64,000 nucleotides of DNA from Myotis daubentonii (taxonomy: Eukaryota; Chordata; Mammalia; Chiroptera; Vespertilionidae), in the NCBI RefSeq assembly GCF_963259705.1, contig NC_081853.1, positions 2,914,001 through 2,978,000 of the forward strand, in the 5' to 3' direction. Position 1 is the stretch's first letter. Every line of letters starts with the position of its first letter. Shown one piece after another: positions 50,881 through 64,000 of this stretch. Below the pieces are notes generated by a model. That model did not search any database. It worked only from the letters and a program-made list of their open reading frames with translations, and was not told the origin of the DNA. The position numbers and the translations under genes are program-made.

Positions 50881-51473
50881 AAATAACATGCCAGTGAAAT
50901 AAAATACAATTTATGATCTGGCTTATTTTTTCTTGGGGTCGGGAAGAGAAGCTTTAAATCCAAATGGGAACAGATGTAGCCTTTTGTTACAGATGTATCA
51001 GAAATTGAGAGAAGAAGGAGACGGGTGAATTTGGAAAAGAAAAAACAAGTAGGGAGAGACGTAAAAGAGGGACGGACGGGAGAGCCCGGGGCAGGGCACA
51101 GAGGAGCCCTGTGCCTGTGGAAGGAGAGCTGGCATTTGAATTAGTAGGAAATACCTTGGGGTTTAGCAAGGTGTCTATTCTTTTTATCTCCGTCAACGAT
51201 GATACTCACAGTTGCCTCAGAGAAAATTAGCTCACAGGACTAATGGTGGAAGGACCACTGAAGACTGCAGACTGAAAGTGAGCTGTTCTTGGTTTTAGCA
51301 GGTGAATTCAGTGGTTGTAGGTCTGAGTTTTGGTGAATTGGTGAACTTGGGAAGGCAGTAGTGGATAGTCATCATTGAGGACATAAAATCCTCTCAAAGG
51401 CTAAAGTCACTGTTGAGGTTAAGTCTCTGGCTGATATACTTTGATATGAAAAGAATAAATAAAAATTAGTTTT
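50881..51473. other. Intron, no gene
   Basis: Unique-looking AT-rich sequence. Confidence 0.5.
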
Positions 51474-51712
51474 TTGAAGTTTATCTTTATTGTTAAATTT
51501 ATCTTTATTACAGATGTTTCCTTTGTTTGTGTTCCCCCCCCCTTGACCCCTTGACCCCACACCCGTCCCCCAGGCCTTCACCACTACATTGTCTGTGTCC
51601 ATGAGTCATTACTTATATGCATATAAGTTCCCAGGTTAATCACCCCCTCCACACCCCCACATTCCCTCTGAGATTCGTCCGTCTGTTCCATGCTTCTGTG
51701 TCTAGAAACAAT
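51474..51712 (-). mobile_element. L1 3'-end fragment, minus strand
   Basis: TTATCTTTATTGTTAAATTT, a C-rich stretch (CCCCCCCCTTGACCCCTTGA), CAGGCCTTCACCACTACATT, TCCGTCTGTTCCATGCTTCT. The same series of blocks recurs at 55075-55270. Confidence 0.85.
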
Positions 51713-53659
51713 TCTTAAGTAAATGTCATAGGAAATGACATGACAACATACTGTATTTACTATTGTGTAACATCAGGAATTGTTGTTACATATTTATGTG
51801 TAATCACCCTTTCCTTGGCAAGCCGGCTCTTTCTAATCTGAAATGCTATCACTATTATTTTGTTAAAATCATCCTTAATTTTTACATGTCAAGGATTATC
51901 AAGACAGTGTTAAATCAGCTGGTTTTTCTGCTTGCATACTGTTTGTATTTGATATATTCACAATAAAATCAATCGAAAGTGCCAGAATGCTGTTTTCTCC
52001 AATACATGGGCGTCATTCTGGTCATTGCCTTTAACAGCATGAATGATACTAACACAGGTGTCTACCTTCCAAAAACGAGGATGCACAGCTCAGTGTATAG
52101 AAATTAAGTAGAACGATGTCATTACGTCCTGCCTGTCCATTCATGAGTCCATCTAGCACTTCCTGGCCTGTGTTCTGCGGGAGGTACTGAGCGTGTGGAC
52201 ATGAATTAGACCCAACCCTGTCCCTGGGAGTTTCCAGCCCAGGAGTTTACAGTGAGAGACACTTACTAAGCAACTGAATCTCAATTTTAAAAACTTTAAC
52301 TTGGGGCCAGCAAGTTTCATTCCTTCAGAGCCGGGGCGTCTTTACTTGTCCCTGGCCCAGGCAGCTGCAAAGCGCCCCCTCCCCCGCGAGTGGTCCTTGA
52401 ACCGTTTAGTTATGTGATTGGCTCACAGGAGTTATTTGACCATTGGATACCACGTGGTCATTTTCCCACCATGTTTCATTCTATAAATCTCCTAATCAGT
52501 TCAGGGTAAAAACCTCCTTTCCCTTGTTTTTGAAGTTCCCTCCTTGTCCTTTCCGGCAAGTCCCCAAAGGCAGTCCGAACTTGAGTGTTAGTCCCACTCT
52601 CCTGAGACGGACTCAGTCCGGCTGGTGGGCTGACGGGGCTTCCGACAGGAGGGGCCAGAGGCCCCGGGCCGAGGGCAGAGCACCGGCTCTTCTCGTGGGC
52701 GTGTGTTTATTTTTGAGAAGTTACCGTTGCACAGCAAACAATTCCTGCAGCACACAAGATAACAACTTCACCGGAAACCAAAAATGACCACCTGCCTCCC
52801 AGCCCCGCCCCAAGGGCCGCAGTTATTACAGAATCTTTCTCCAGACGTTCTGCCAGGTCCCCTGCCAGCCTGTTCCTCTTGTTTCCAAAGCCGAGCACTT
52901 TATTTCAGACAATTGTGTATTTAAAAGTATCCAGTGGTGTATTAACAGGGAGAAGCAAGTGACAGTAGTGTGAGTGTTTCCACTTGGCAGACTAGGGATG
53001 CATGAGCAGGCCATGCGGGTGGCTGCTGGGCTGGGGAGAGGCGTGTGCTCCGTCGGGAGCCTGCAGTCATATGGATTTTAAAAAAATAAGAGCAGATAAT
53101 CTTTTCATAATAAGAACATAGTTTTAATGCAGAGGCATATTTTTTAAGCGGACTCTGAGTGTGGGACTCTGCTGTGAGGAGTTGACTCTCTCTGGACTTC
53201 AGGGGTCACTGGTTGTCCCTCCGAGGCCTCAGTCAGTTGTCATCTGTCCTTCCTGACCAGGTTGAACGAAAAATAAATTCTTAGTGCATAGCAGCTTTTA
53301 TTCAAGCCATGGCGCCTCCACAAATACGTTAACCAAAACCCAGGCGTGGGGGGAGCGCGAGCACCACGTGAAATCATGCACATCTTCTTGTGGCCGTAAG
53401 CTCCTCTACTGAATGGGTAGCATTTTCGTTCATCAGATTATTTTCAGAACACTCAGCTGAACCCAGAAAGCACAGTAGAATCAGCATTTGCAGTGTTTAG
53501 CTACATGAATCCCTCATTTTGTTGCACTTCGTAGATACTCCTTTGTTGGAGTTGTTGTCTTACAATGTGAAGGTTTGTGGAACCCTGCCACAGAGGTGAT
53601 CACTCCTTGAAGGCTCAGATAGTGGGTAGCAGATTTTAGCATGAAAGTATTTTTAATTA
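51713..53659. other. Intron, no gene
   Basis: About 1.9 kb, GC-rich around 52310-52700 and AT-rich elsewhere. The frame at 52443-52787 has no recognisable domain or exon borders. Confidence 0.5.
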
Positions 53660-53842
53660 AGGTAAGTGCATTGGTTTTTTAGACATAATGCGATTGCATA
53701 CTTAATAGACCATAGAATAGTGTAAACGTAACTTTTTATATATACACTGGGAAACCAAAATAAAGCGTGACTCACTTTATTGCCATATTCGCTTTATTGC
53801 AGTCATCTGGAACCGAACCCACAATATCTCGAGGTATGCCTG
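53660..53842. mobile_element. Tigger-like (TcMar) transposon fragment
   Basis: CACTGGGAAACCAAAATAAAG, CTCACTTTATTGCCATATTC, GAACCGAACCCACAATATCT, then CGAGGTATGCCTG, the reversed CAGGCATACCTCG terminal repeat of Tigger elements, followed by TA. The left end is missing or diverged. Confidence 0.8.
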
Positions 53843-54577
53843 TATTGATATTAATTTTATATCCTTACTCTAGTTGAGGTTTCAGGTTTCCAGTTTAAAG
53901 AATCACACAAAAATATGTGTAATGGCTAAGAATGGAGTTGGCATGTAGCATTTCTCAAGAGCAACTTGACAGAATATTCATAGTAAATTTTAAAACTTAG
54001 CACTTGTTAACTGAGTGATCCCATTTCTCTGAATGTATCTTCTGGTAAAAATCAGTTATATACTTGGATGTTTAGCCTGGTAAAATTTATTTCTGACATT
54101 ATTCATAAATTAAGGAAACAGGAAAGGAATCTCAATGTCCAAAGCAGAAGAAGGTTAGATAAATTTTGGCATGCAACTAGAGTCTTTACACATCAGTAAG
54201 TAAGGTACTTGAAGACTGGTTGATACCATGAGGACTTATTTACAAAATTGCATTGGCTATAAAAGAATGATATAAACTTCATGCTTTAATTTGTCAAAAA
54301 TATGTATGTGTATAAGTATAATTTTTTTATTTTCAACATTTTCCAAGTTTTCTGCAATTAACATATATTAACTGTTAACATTATGAAAATACCTTAATAA
54401 TCTTAATAAAATTGGTAAGGAAAAAAGTTATTATGGTTAAGATTTTTCTTTTCTTTTTAAGCTATTTGTAATAACATTTTTTTAAATGATTTCCTTTCAA
54501 GAATTCTAGTAGTTAGAAGGATTCTTTAATTTCAAATATTGTCAATTTCTTTAAATTCAATGTTGTGTCACCTACCT
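53843..54577. other. Intron, no gene
   Basis: AT-rich. 54000-54330 resembles parts of old L1 3' sequence (GTACTTGAAGACTGG... TATAAAAGAATGATATAAAC) but is too diverged to bound. Confidence 0.4.
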
Positions 54578-54720
54578 TTCTAGTTTTATTGAGATATAAT
54601 TGATATACAGCATTGTATAAGTTGTACACCATAACAACTTGTGTACATAGATGATAAAGTGATTATCATAATAAGTTTTATTAGCATCCGTCATTTAAAA
54701 TGGTTGCATCTATTTACTCC
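54578..54720 (-). mobile_element. Old L1 fragment, minus strand
   Basis: TTTTATTGAGATATAATTGA, TATACAGCATTGTATAAGTT, TACACCATAACAACTTGTGT are the reversed tail blocks of L1M-type elements. Confidence 0.75.
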
Positions 54721-55074
54721 TTTAAAAAACACGAAGGAGAACATGGATAATAGCAGCTCTTTCCTTCAGTCCAGTGGAATTTTACCCTTCTGCCCGTGGG
54801 CTTTTTCATAAATCTCGCTCTGGCCATCTTAGTTTACTGTGTTATTCTTGTCTCTGTGAGGGACACCCTCAGTGCTCTCATAAGTTAGTTTTGTACAGGG
54901 TTGGGTGTGTTGTTGTTGTTTCCAGGTTTATTTTCTATTTTAAGGCAAAATAGCTTATTATTATTTTCAAATCATATTAGATTTCCAGCAAAATCATTCA
55001 AAAGCCATAGGGAGATCTATTGATCTTCGTTAAGGTGTCATTCTGTGTATGTGTGTGTTTCATATTCATGGTTT

Positions 55075-55445
55075 TTAAAAGTTTATCTTTATTGTTGAAA
55101 GTATTACAGATGTTCCCCTTTTTTCCCATTGACCCCCTCTACCCTGATCCCACCTCCTCCTCAGGCCTTCACCACGCTTTTGTCTGTTCATGGGCAATGC
55201 ATATATGCATGTAAGTTCTTCCCGCTGAAATTCGTCAGTCTGTTCCATGCTTCTATGTCTCTGGATCTCTTTTTTTAGTCAGTTTATTTTGTTCAGTAGA
55301 TTCCACATATGTGTGAGATCACGTGATTCTCATCTTTCTCTGACTGGCTTATTTCGCTTAGCATAATACTCTCCTGATCCCTCCATGCTGTCTCAAAGGG
55401 TAAAAGATCCTTCTTTTTTACAGCTACATAAGTGTGTTTATTTTT
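55075..55445 (-). mobile_element. L1 3'-end fragment, minus strand
   Basis: TTTATCTTTATTGTTGAAAG, CAGGCCTTCACCACGCTTTT, TTCCATGCTTCTATGTCTCT, then the older shared block CTGGCTTATTTCGCTTAGCA / TAATACTCTCCTGATCCCTC. It extends further 5' than the 51474 copy. Confidence 0.88.
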
Positions 55446-55568
55446 GATGTTCACTGTGGCGTAATTACAAGTAAGGGACAAGTGGCATTTGTGTATGTCT
55501 GCTGTATGAATGTGAATCAATAAAACATATTAATACACATCCTGGTGGTGATATGAAATACAAGACTC

Positions 55569-55776
55569 ATGACCTGGCCGGTGTGGCTCCGTTAGTTGGA
55601 GCATCATCCCGTGTACCACAGGGCTTTGGGCTTGATTCCCCCTGGGGCACGTAAGCTTTGGGTTAGATCCCGGGTTGGGGCACGTAAGGAATGTAACCAA
55701 TCGGCGTTCTCACATTGATGTTTCTCTTTCTCTCCCTTCTCCTCTCTCTAGAAAAAAAACTTTAAATAATAAAATA
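55569..55776 (+). mobile_element. Ves SINE with 13-bp target duplication
   Basis: ATGACCTGGCCGGTGTGGCT head, a duplicated GGGGCACGTAAG segment in the body, TTCTCACATTGATGTTTCTC, a CT tract and A-rich tail. AAATACAAGACTC is exact at 55556-55568 and 55777-55789. Confidence 0.96.
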
Positions 55777-55835
55777 AAATACAAGACTCCTGTGTGTGTA
55801 CAGGAGTGCGTGCGTGCATGTGTGAGTGTGTGAGA

Positions 55836-55858
55836 GTGTGTGTGTGTGTGTGTGTGTG
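55836..55858. repeat. (GT)n microsatellite
   Basis: Short GT run preceded by TGAGTGTG and TGCGTGCATG variants. Confidence 0.9.
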
Positions 55859-56084
55859 AGATAATTCCCTGTGCTTGAAGTTAAAAGTCAGGAAGAGGCA
55901 GTGGAAAAAGTTGCAAAATAGCCCGTTCCTTGAAGAGAATGTGCTTGTGCACAAAACACAACTTTCAGTGTTAGTTTTATATTTCTATTTGATGGAAAAA
56001 GGTTATGGAAACAAATGTGAAAATACTTTGTCTGAAAGAAGTCTAGCTGCAGAACCTAAGAGAGAAAATCCTTGAGAATGTGGT

Positions 56085-56190
56085 TCATCAGCGAGTGCAC
56101 AGCTATGCTTCCCCGAGTGCACGCGGCCGGGTCCTATGACTGGTCCATGGGCCAGGTCGTCGGATCCATCGGAACCCCGCCGGGGGCTTA
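56085..56190. other. Short CpG-rich segment of unknown origin
   Basis: About 105 bases with many CpGs (GAGTGCACGCGGCCGGGTCC, GGTCGTCGGATCCATCGG, CCCCGCCGGGGGC) in a strongly AT-rich intron, 0.6 kb upstream of the zinc-finger exon. GAGTGCAC occurs twice. A 57-codon frame on the + strand (about 56078-56251) crosses it without an interrupting stop. I recognise no family, RNA or retrocopy. Confidence 0.35.
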
Positions 56191-56668
56191 CCACTTTCTT
56201 GTTCTTGCCAAGTTTTCTCTCACACTTGGGTCAGCAATTTCAGGGATATGATCTTCTTGCCATTATTAGCTTTTTTTTTCTTTTAAGCTAATTACTTGGA
56301 TATGTTTGTCTTTCTGAAGTATTTTATTATTCTCAATTATTTAATTGCACTATTGTTTGACAAAATTAACTTGTGAAAAGATTGTGTGAATTATGGTAAA
56401 GTAATTTATGGTGGAAGGGAAGAGAAAAATGTATAATCTGGGTAAAAAACAGTAAGAGAATCAAAATTAAGTACAGATTTTGCAATTTCATTGTGCAGAT
56501 TAACAGATAAGTTCCAGCTCCTTAAAGAATCCTTCGCAGTCTGAGCAGAGAGCTTTGCATCTAATCAAAGCCTGTCAGACACCTTTCCTGCACGGTGGCA
56601 CGTTGCTAACATCCCGCCGTTGGCACTTGGGCATTTAACTCTTGCTTTTAAGTAACAGTGCAGAGTGA

Positions 56669-58608
<1,940 letters not shown>

Positions 58609-59238
58609 TCTACAATAATAAAAGAGAAACATGGTAATTGGCATACGACTGCTACCCTTCCCATTGGCTAATCAGGGCAATATGCAAATTAACTGTCAGC
58701 CAAGATGGCTGCCGGCAGCCAGGCGCTTGAAACTAACATGAGGCTTGCTTGCTTCAGTGACGGAGGACTCCAACGTTCCCCGCCTGCCTTGCAGGCCTCT
58801 GAGCCTGCAGTTTCAAACATTGTAACAAATATAGAAGCTAAACAAAACTCCAGAAACCAGCTTTCAGCCGCTGGGATCTCAGAGCTGGAATTGATACAGA
58901 GTTTTGAGAACCGAAACAAACCAGATACCTGCTTTCAGGAGTGGAGGCCTAAGAGCTGGAGCCTCAGAGCTAAAGCTGGCCCAGAATAAAAAAAAAAAAA
59001 AAAAAAAAAAGGAGCAGTTGGGAGCTTCAGTCCCAGCCTGAAAACAGCCCTCAGCCCCTCACCCAGACTGGCCAGGCACCACAGTGGGGACCCCCACCCT
59101 GAAGGGTGTGTGACCAGCTGCAAACAGCCATCATCCCCTCATCCAGGCTGGCCAGGCACCCCAGTGGGGACCCCCACCCTGATCCAGGACACCCTTCAGG
59201 GCAAACCAGCCAGCCCCCACCCGTGCACCAGGCCTCTA
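58609..59238 (+). mobile_element. Non-autonomous Helitron (HeliBat type), 630 bp
   Basis: The 5' end is TCTACAATAATAAAAGAGAA followed by ACATGGTAATTGGCATACGA. The 3' end is CCGTGCACCAGGCCTCTA with only half of the usual terminal palindrome left. The interior carries a poly-A run at 58988-59009 and a roughly 100-bp direct duplication (CAGTGGGGACCCCCACCCTG at 59081 and again at 59162). No Rep/helicase coding. Confidence 0.85.
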
Positions 59239-60172
59239 TCCTATATAGTAAAAGGCTAATATGCCTCCCAGCACCGGGATCAGCGTGACAGGGGGCAGCG
59301 CCCAAACCCCCTGATCGCCCTGTGGCTCTGTGTGTGACAGGGGGCGGGGCCACAACCTCCCTATCGGCCCTGCTCTGTTCGTGACAGGGGAAGGCGCCCC
59401 AACCCCCTGATCGGCCCTGCTCTGTGGGTGATAGAGGGCGGCGCCCCAACCCCCCCCCCCCCCCCCCACGGGCCCTGCTCTGTGTGTGACGGGGTAGAGC
59501 CATAACCTCCCCATCGGCCCTGCCCTGAGTGTGACAGTGGCGGCACCCCAACCCCTTGATCAGCCCTGCTCTGTGGGTGATAGAGGGCAGCGCCCCAACC
59601 CCCTGATCTGCCCTTCTCTGTGCGTGACAGGGGGCGGTGTGCCAACTCCCCTATTGGCCCTACTCTGTGAGTGACAGAGGGGAGCTCCCCAACCCCCTGA
59701 TGGGCCCTGCTCTGTGCGTGACAGGGGGGAGCTCCCCAACCCCCTGATGGGCCCTGCTCTGTGCGTGACGGGGGGGGGGAGCTCGCAAACCCCCTGATCG
59801 GCCCTGCTCTGTGCGTGACAGGGGGTGGCGCCACAACCTCCCCATCGACTCTGCCTTGAGTGTGACAGGGGGCGGTGCCCCAACCCCCCAATCGGCCCTA
59901 CCCTGAGCGTGACTGAGGGTGGCATTGCAACCTCCCAATCCGCCCTGCTCTGTGCATGACAGGGGCGGCGCCCCAACTCCCCAATTGGCCCTGCTCTGAG
60001 CCCAACCAGGGGCTGCACCTAGGGATTGGGCCTGCCCTCTGCCACCAGGGAGCAGGCCTAAGCCAGCAGGTCGTTATCTCCCAAGGGGTCCCAGACTGCG
60101 AGAGGGCACAGGCCGGGCTGAGGGACCCCCTCCACCCCCCAGTGCACAAATTTTTGTGCACCGGGCCTCTAA
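59239..60172 (+). mobile_element. Second non-autonomous Helitron abutting the first, 934 bp
   Basis: The 5' end TCCTATATAGTAAAAGGCTA is the canonical HeliBat start and begins at the base after the CTCTA end of the preceding element. The 3' end has the 20-bp palindrome GTGCACAAATTTTTGTGCAC at 60142-60161 followed by CGGGCCTCTAAT. Most of the interior is a tandem array. It shares its last 150 bases in layout with the 1597 copy (CCAGACTGCGAGAGGGCACA). Confidence 0.92.
59285..59960. repeat. 47-49-bp tandem array inside the Helitron, about 14 copies
   Basis: The unit carries GTGACAGGGGGCGG, CGCCCCAACCCCCTGATCGG and CCCTGCTCTGTG. GTGACAG/GTGATAG cores fall at 59285, 59334, 59381 and 59428, and continue to about 59960. 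A poly-C run of about 20 interrupts one unit at 59449-59468. The array is stop-free in some frames and makes Gly/Pro/His-rich frames on the minus strand that are not genes. Confidence 0.95.
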
Positions 60173-61589
60173 TATGTATATGTATGTGTATATGCAAAAG
60201 GACACCTCCACGAGGAGACAGCACCATTTTAAACCACATCTAGTACTAAAGAAATTAATCAGAAGATCATTAGGATTGAGGCCTAGACTTGATTCCTTAA
60301 AAGCAAAAACAAAATCGCCCTTTTCTCACGGTGCTCCGAGTCTGGCTCTTGTATAAGAAGCCTGCTGTCAGATCCAGTAGTTGTAGGTGGGACATGCTGG
60401 GCTCAGTTCCTGTTTGCTCAGTGGAATCGGAAAGCCCACCACCAACCTGCAGCTTTAGCTTACTTTCTAGTCCTTATGTATTGACTTAGGTTTGTCAGAG
60501 GACTTCCGTTTGGAAGCTGTAGACCTTCAACTTAAATTGGCTTACGCCAAAGAAGTGGCCGGAGATTCTAGGTGATAATTGGTCTCCGTAACGAGGAAGC
60601 CCAGTGGTTTAGAGCCGCTTCCAGGATGGCTGCGCCCAGATGCCTAAGCAAGGTCATTCCCCTTTTCCGTTCTTTGTCTCTTAGCTCTGTTTTCTTTTGT
60701 GCTGCCTTCATTCTTTCCAAGTGGAACCGGCTGAAGAAGACAGATAGACAGGTCACAGGTTCATCAATCCCAGAGGCATCTCTTTCCCAGAAAAAGTGCT
60801 GGGAGACTGTCATAGCTCAGAGTGAGCCGCGCACTGCTCGGAGCCAGTCACAGTGAGAGCCAGCCCTGCCCACCCCGCGCACTGCAGGGTCCACTGCAGG
60901 GTGCACTGCAGGTCGGGGGAGAGGGAACAGTGAGGGTTGTGAACCAGCGCGGGGAGAGGACATGCTCAGGGAGGAAAACTTCAGAGCTCAGTGCATTCTC
61001 TCGTGCTTTCCTGAGTGACCTGCTGCTCAGCCACGTATGACAAACGCAGGATTTTAATTTTCTTCGACAGCGTGATGTTAGCTCTTGGAAATTCAGTGTT
61101 GTCTTCAGGTTTCGGTCTCCTGCCCGATGCAGTGGAAAATAGTCTTCTGCAGATCCCTCTCCCCACGTCTCGGTGCAGGCTGAGGGAGCGCGGTGGCTGT
61201 CAGGAAGCCAACTTTTCTTCCCAGTGAACGGACTGAGCCACCCAGCTGTGGTTCAGACAAACGCGTGCTCCTCAAGGATGCGTCCTGGAGTCATGGCCGC
61301 TGGGAGTGACGTTTCAGGCAGTTCTTCTCAGGTTGCCAGATCCGTAGACTGAAAGCACGTCTTTCCTGGGCACATTCTGGTCCATGCTCTACCTTTCTTC
61401 GTTGTGTTTTTTTGTGGCCTCAGCAAATTGGTACTCGTGGCGCTTGGACTCTCCCAGGCACTCTTGCTCAACAACAGGTATCCTTGCTCTGACCTGGATG
61501 TAGATGTTGCTTCACAGGTTTTCTTCACCTACTAGTATATTCTGATCTCCTAATCTTACACTCCCCTGGCAAGAGTTCATAATTAAAGA
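60173..61589. other. Intron, no gene
   Basis: Starts with a TATGTATATG microsatellite. The GGGTCCACTGCAGGGTGCAC repeat at 60878-60910 is a short tandem. No gene or interspersed repeat recognised. Confidence 0.5.
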
Positions 61590-61800
61590 GCCCTGAACTG
61601 TGCAACAGGCACAATCCCAAGTGCTTTACATATTATAACTCACTTAACCCTCACACACACCTTACAGTGATACGATTGAAGTATTACTGTCAGCCGACAG
61701 GTAGACCTTAAGTCACACAGCTAATAACGGGGGGTGTCAAGATCCAGCCCCAGGCATTCTGGCTTCATAGCATTTGCTCTTAACTGCATGGTACCACCTG
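61590..61800 (-). mobile_element. MIR SINE, minus strand
   Basis: CAAGTGCTTTACATATTATA, ACTCACTTAACCCTCACACA, AAGTCACACAGCTAATAACG, GCCCCAGGCATTCTGGCTTC and GCTCTTAACTGCATGGTACC follow the reversed MIR consensus almost end to end. Confidence 0.93.
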
Positions 61801-64000
61801 CTTGGAAGCAGTGATTTTATTAACTATATGCCTTCTACTTAAGGCTCGAGCAGTGCATTTGATTAACTGTATGCTTTCTCCTTACATAAAGAAGCTTTGA
61901 AGAAAGGCCGATTGGGTGGTGCAAGCACTTACTGTTAGTGCGATTGTGTTCTTTGTGCTGGTTGCATAGCATCTCCGGCCTAGGTGTCAGCGCCTGTAGT
62001 TTGGGAAGATGGTAGCAGGAAGCCCTCTGAGGGCTGTTAGAATTAGACGTCTATCATGGAAAGAGCCTGGCCCATACTAGGCACTTTTAAAGAATATTAG
62101 TACTTCTCTTCTTACTTACCTAATTCAGCATTTTTCAAGGAGAGATCATTTACAATATCCACTCATGTCTGACCTCCCCCGGGAAGGGGTGGTGACGGTG
62201 CACAGCCTTGAAGTGGCAGAAAAGCCTCTTCCTAGTAACTGTTAATCATACGTTTCTGGTCAGAACCCCACATGGCTGAATGTGGTCGCAGGGCGGGAAC
62301 AGCCAGCTTTCTCTGTAAGGATCAGATAGCAACTGAGAGTCTCTGTCATGCCTCCCCCACCGGGGGGTGCAGCAGCAGCCGTGGGACCACACGTGAGGAG
62401 GGTGGCTGTGTCCCTGGGACCAGATTGCTGACCTCTGGCACAGGGTGAAATTTTTGGTATCATCACATTTTTAGCTGAGAAATCTTTTTGCAGTTCCTTG
62501 GCCATTGCTGCCCAGTGTTTTTTTTGTTTGAATTCACAGTTTATTCCTGTTTGGGGTGTCCATGCGTGCGTTGCCGTTACTTCCTGCACCAGCAGCTGCC
62601 GCGGGCTGGCTCCTGCTTTCTGAGTCCCGTGTGAGGGGAAAGTGACTTTGATGGGTAACTGTTTTCTGGTCTGTTGCTAGGGTGCTACCATGTAACTTCT
62701 AAAGAGGCCAGGATCAGCGGTTCAGGACAAAAATCCCATCTGACAATAAAATGCCACTGTGAACTGAGAGGGGTTAAGGGAGGGGCCTGGGGACTCACGG
62801 GTCTAAAGATGATATTCTTTGTCCCTCCTGAGAAAGCAGTATTGTAACTGTTGGTAAATAAAAAGCCGAGATTTGACACTTTCTGTGACCATTCTGCAGT
62901 GTTTATTCCCAAGGCGAGGCCCACCATGGGGCCTGGATTTCCAAGATAAACACTGCTCATCTCACCACCGGTCCCCCGGCTCCCAGGCCACTTTATCAGA
63001 ATCTGCAGACACCCCTCTGTTGAACGCACTTATTTCCCTGTTTTCTCTCAAAACAAGTTACAGTTTTAGTGTTGATTTTGAAAAATCTATCAACCATGAG
63101 TTCCCATGTGACGGTCGTATTTGTGAGGAGTGACTGCACCAGCAGGTGCTCTGCTAAGGCTAGTGAAAGCCACAGCCTGCGTGGCTGGGCATCTGCAGAC
63201 AGAAAAACAAAACAGGCGGGGGGGGGGGGGGGGGGCGGGGCGGACTGGACTGGACAGGGCGGATGGGGTGGGGCGGGTGGGGCGGGCTCCTGGCCGCCCT
63301 TGCTGCCACTGGGATTTCACACCAGGTCGAACACAGTCTTTACCAGTGAAAAAAATGGATTTATAATTCTCCCCTTTTTCTTTTTAAAAAGGGACTCCTA
63401 CTTGGCAAGGGAGAGAGTAAATTTGAAGTTAAATCATAACCACATTTTCCTGTTTCCCACTTAGAATGTAAAATCAGGTGCAGACCCTAGTTGCTCAAAT
63501 ACCAGGTACCCTTAAGTGCTTGGGGGAAATATTCCCTTTTCCCTAGATTTTCTTTTAGATGATCACTTGTATAACATCTAATAAAAGTGTAATTTGTATC
63601 CTTGCTTAGTATCTATTTGAAAGAAATTTTTGGTGGTTATTTTGTTGTTGTTTCCATTTTTTGTTTTTTTCTCCTGGGGGAAAAAAACACCATGCAAAAC
63701 AAAAAATTATTTGAATATTAGTGAGATGTATATTACTTATTGAAGCCAAAATGAATTTTATACGTGCTCTAATGGGCATGGCCGGCAGGGAAAGAAATGT
63801 TGGGAGAAAGTGCTCAGAGCTGAAACTTTGACCCTTTGGAAAAGGCCAGGGTTATAGACAGGAGAAGACATTTCATTGCTGATTTGCTCTAAACAATTTT
63901 TTTTTTCTGTGAATTTTACTTCTCGAAACTGTGAAGAGTTTTATGTGAAAGAAACTACTAAGTGCTTTCTGTAATGTTTTCACAAGTGTTTTTATCATGG
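61801..64000. other. Intron to window end, no gene
   Basis: 62060-62095 (GAGCCTGGCCCATACTAGGC) is a probable small MIR/L2 trace. A run of about 18 Gs, followed by a GGGCGGGGCGGACTGGAC-type repeat, lies at 63217-63287. Otherwise AT-rich unique-looking sequence, with no further FOXP1 exon detected. Confidence 0.5.

Noticed and set aside
59051..60018. Gly/Pro/His-rich frames of up to 176 codons on the minus strand
   Set aside because: Translations of the tandem array inside the Helitron.
60915..60950. Next FOXP1 exon suggested by an AACAGTGAG string
   Set aside because: Flanking codons do not encode the expected zinc-finger/leucine-zipper residues and no acceptor precedes it.

Overview
The window is mammalian nuclear DNA, almost certainly from a vesper bat (Vespertilionidae). 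Three classes of insertion point there together: tRNA-derived Ves SINEs, HeliBat-type Helitrons with the terminal palindrome and GGGCCTCTA end, and several short hAT transposons with intact 8-bp target duplications. The hATs include four SPIN copies. There is no microbial, plasmid or CRISPR content.

The whole window appears to lie inside one gene, the forkhead transcription factor FOXP1, read on the + strand. Five consecutive coding exons are present at 16811-16948, 17885-17974, 23231-23384, 29548-29752 and 56794-56898. They have consensus AG/GT borders and phases that join without a shift. Together they encode about 230 residues, equivalent to roughly residues 95-325 of the human protein (numbering from memory): the glutamine-rich N-terminal region, the linker and the first half of the C2H2 zinc finger. 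The leucine zipper, forkhead domain and N-terminal exons are outside the window. At 5390-6690, about 11 kb upstream of the first exon seen, is a strong CpG island with an NF-Y box, GC boxes and a splice donor. It is best read as an internal promoter for N-terminally shortened FOXP1.

Layout: 1-5.4 kb, intron with one Helitron and one SPIN element. 5.4-6.7 kb, CpG island. 6.7-16.8 kb, AT-rich intron poor in young transposons, with (GT)n runs, L1 traces and one SPIN. 16.8-29.8 kb, four exons with two minisatellites (24.0-24.8 and 27.5-27.7 kb) in the intron between the third and fourth. 29.8-56.8 kb, a 27-kb intron whose part beyond about 33 kb is crowded with Ves SINEs, hATs, Tigger, MIR and L1 pieces. 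56.8-57.0 kb, the zinc-finger exon. 57-64 kb, the next intron, with two abutting Helitrons at 58.6-60.2 kb.

I found no new multi-gene system. The points most worth a second look are the putative internal promoter, whose spliced leader would carry a short upstream frame ending exactly on the short-isoform start codon; an unusual cluster of coding changes in a normally near-invariant FOXP1, mostly A/T-to-G/C and beside a minisatellite; and the dense, well-preserved DNA-transposon record.
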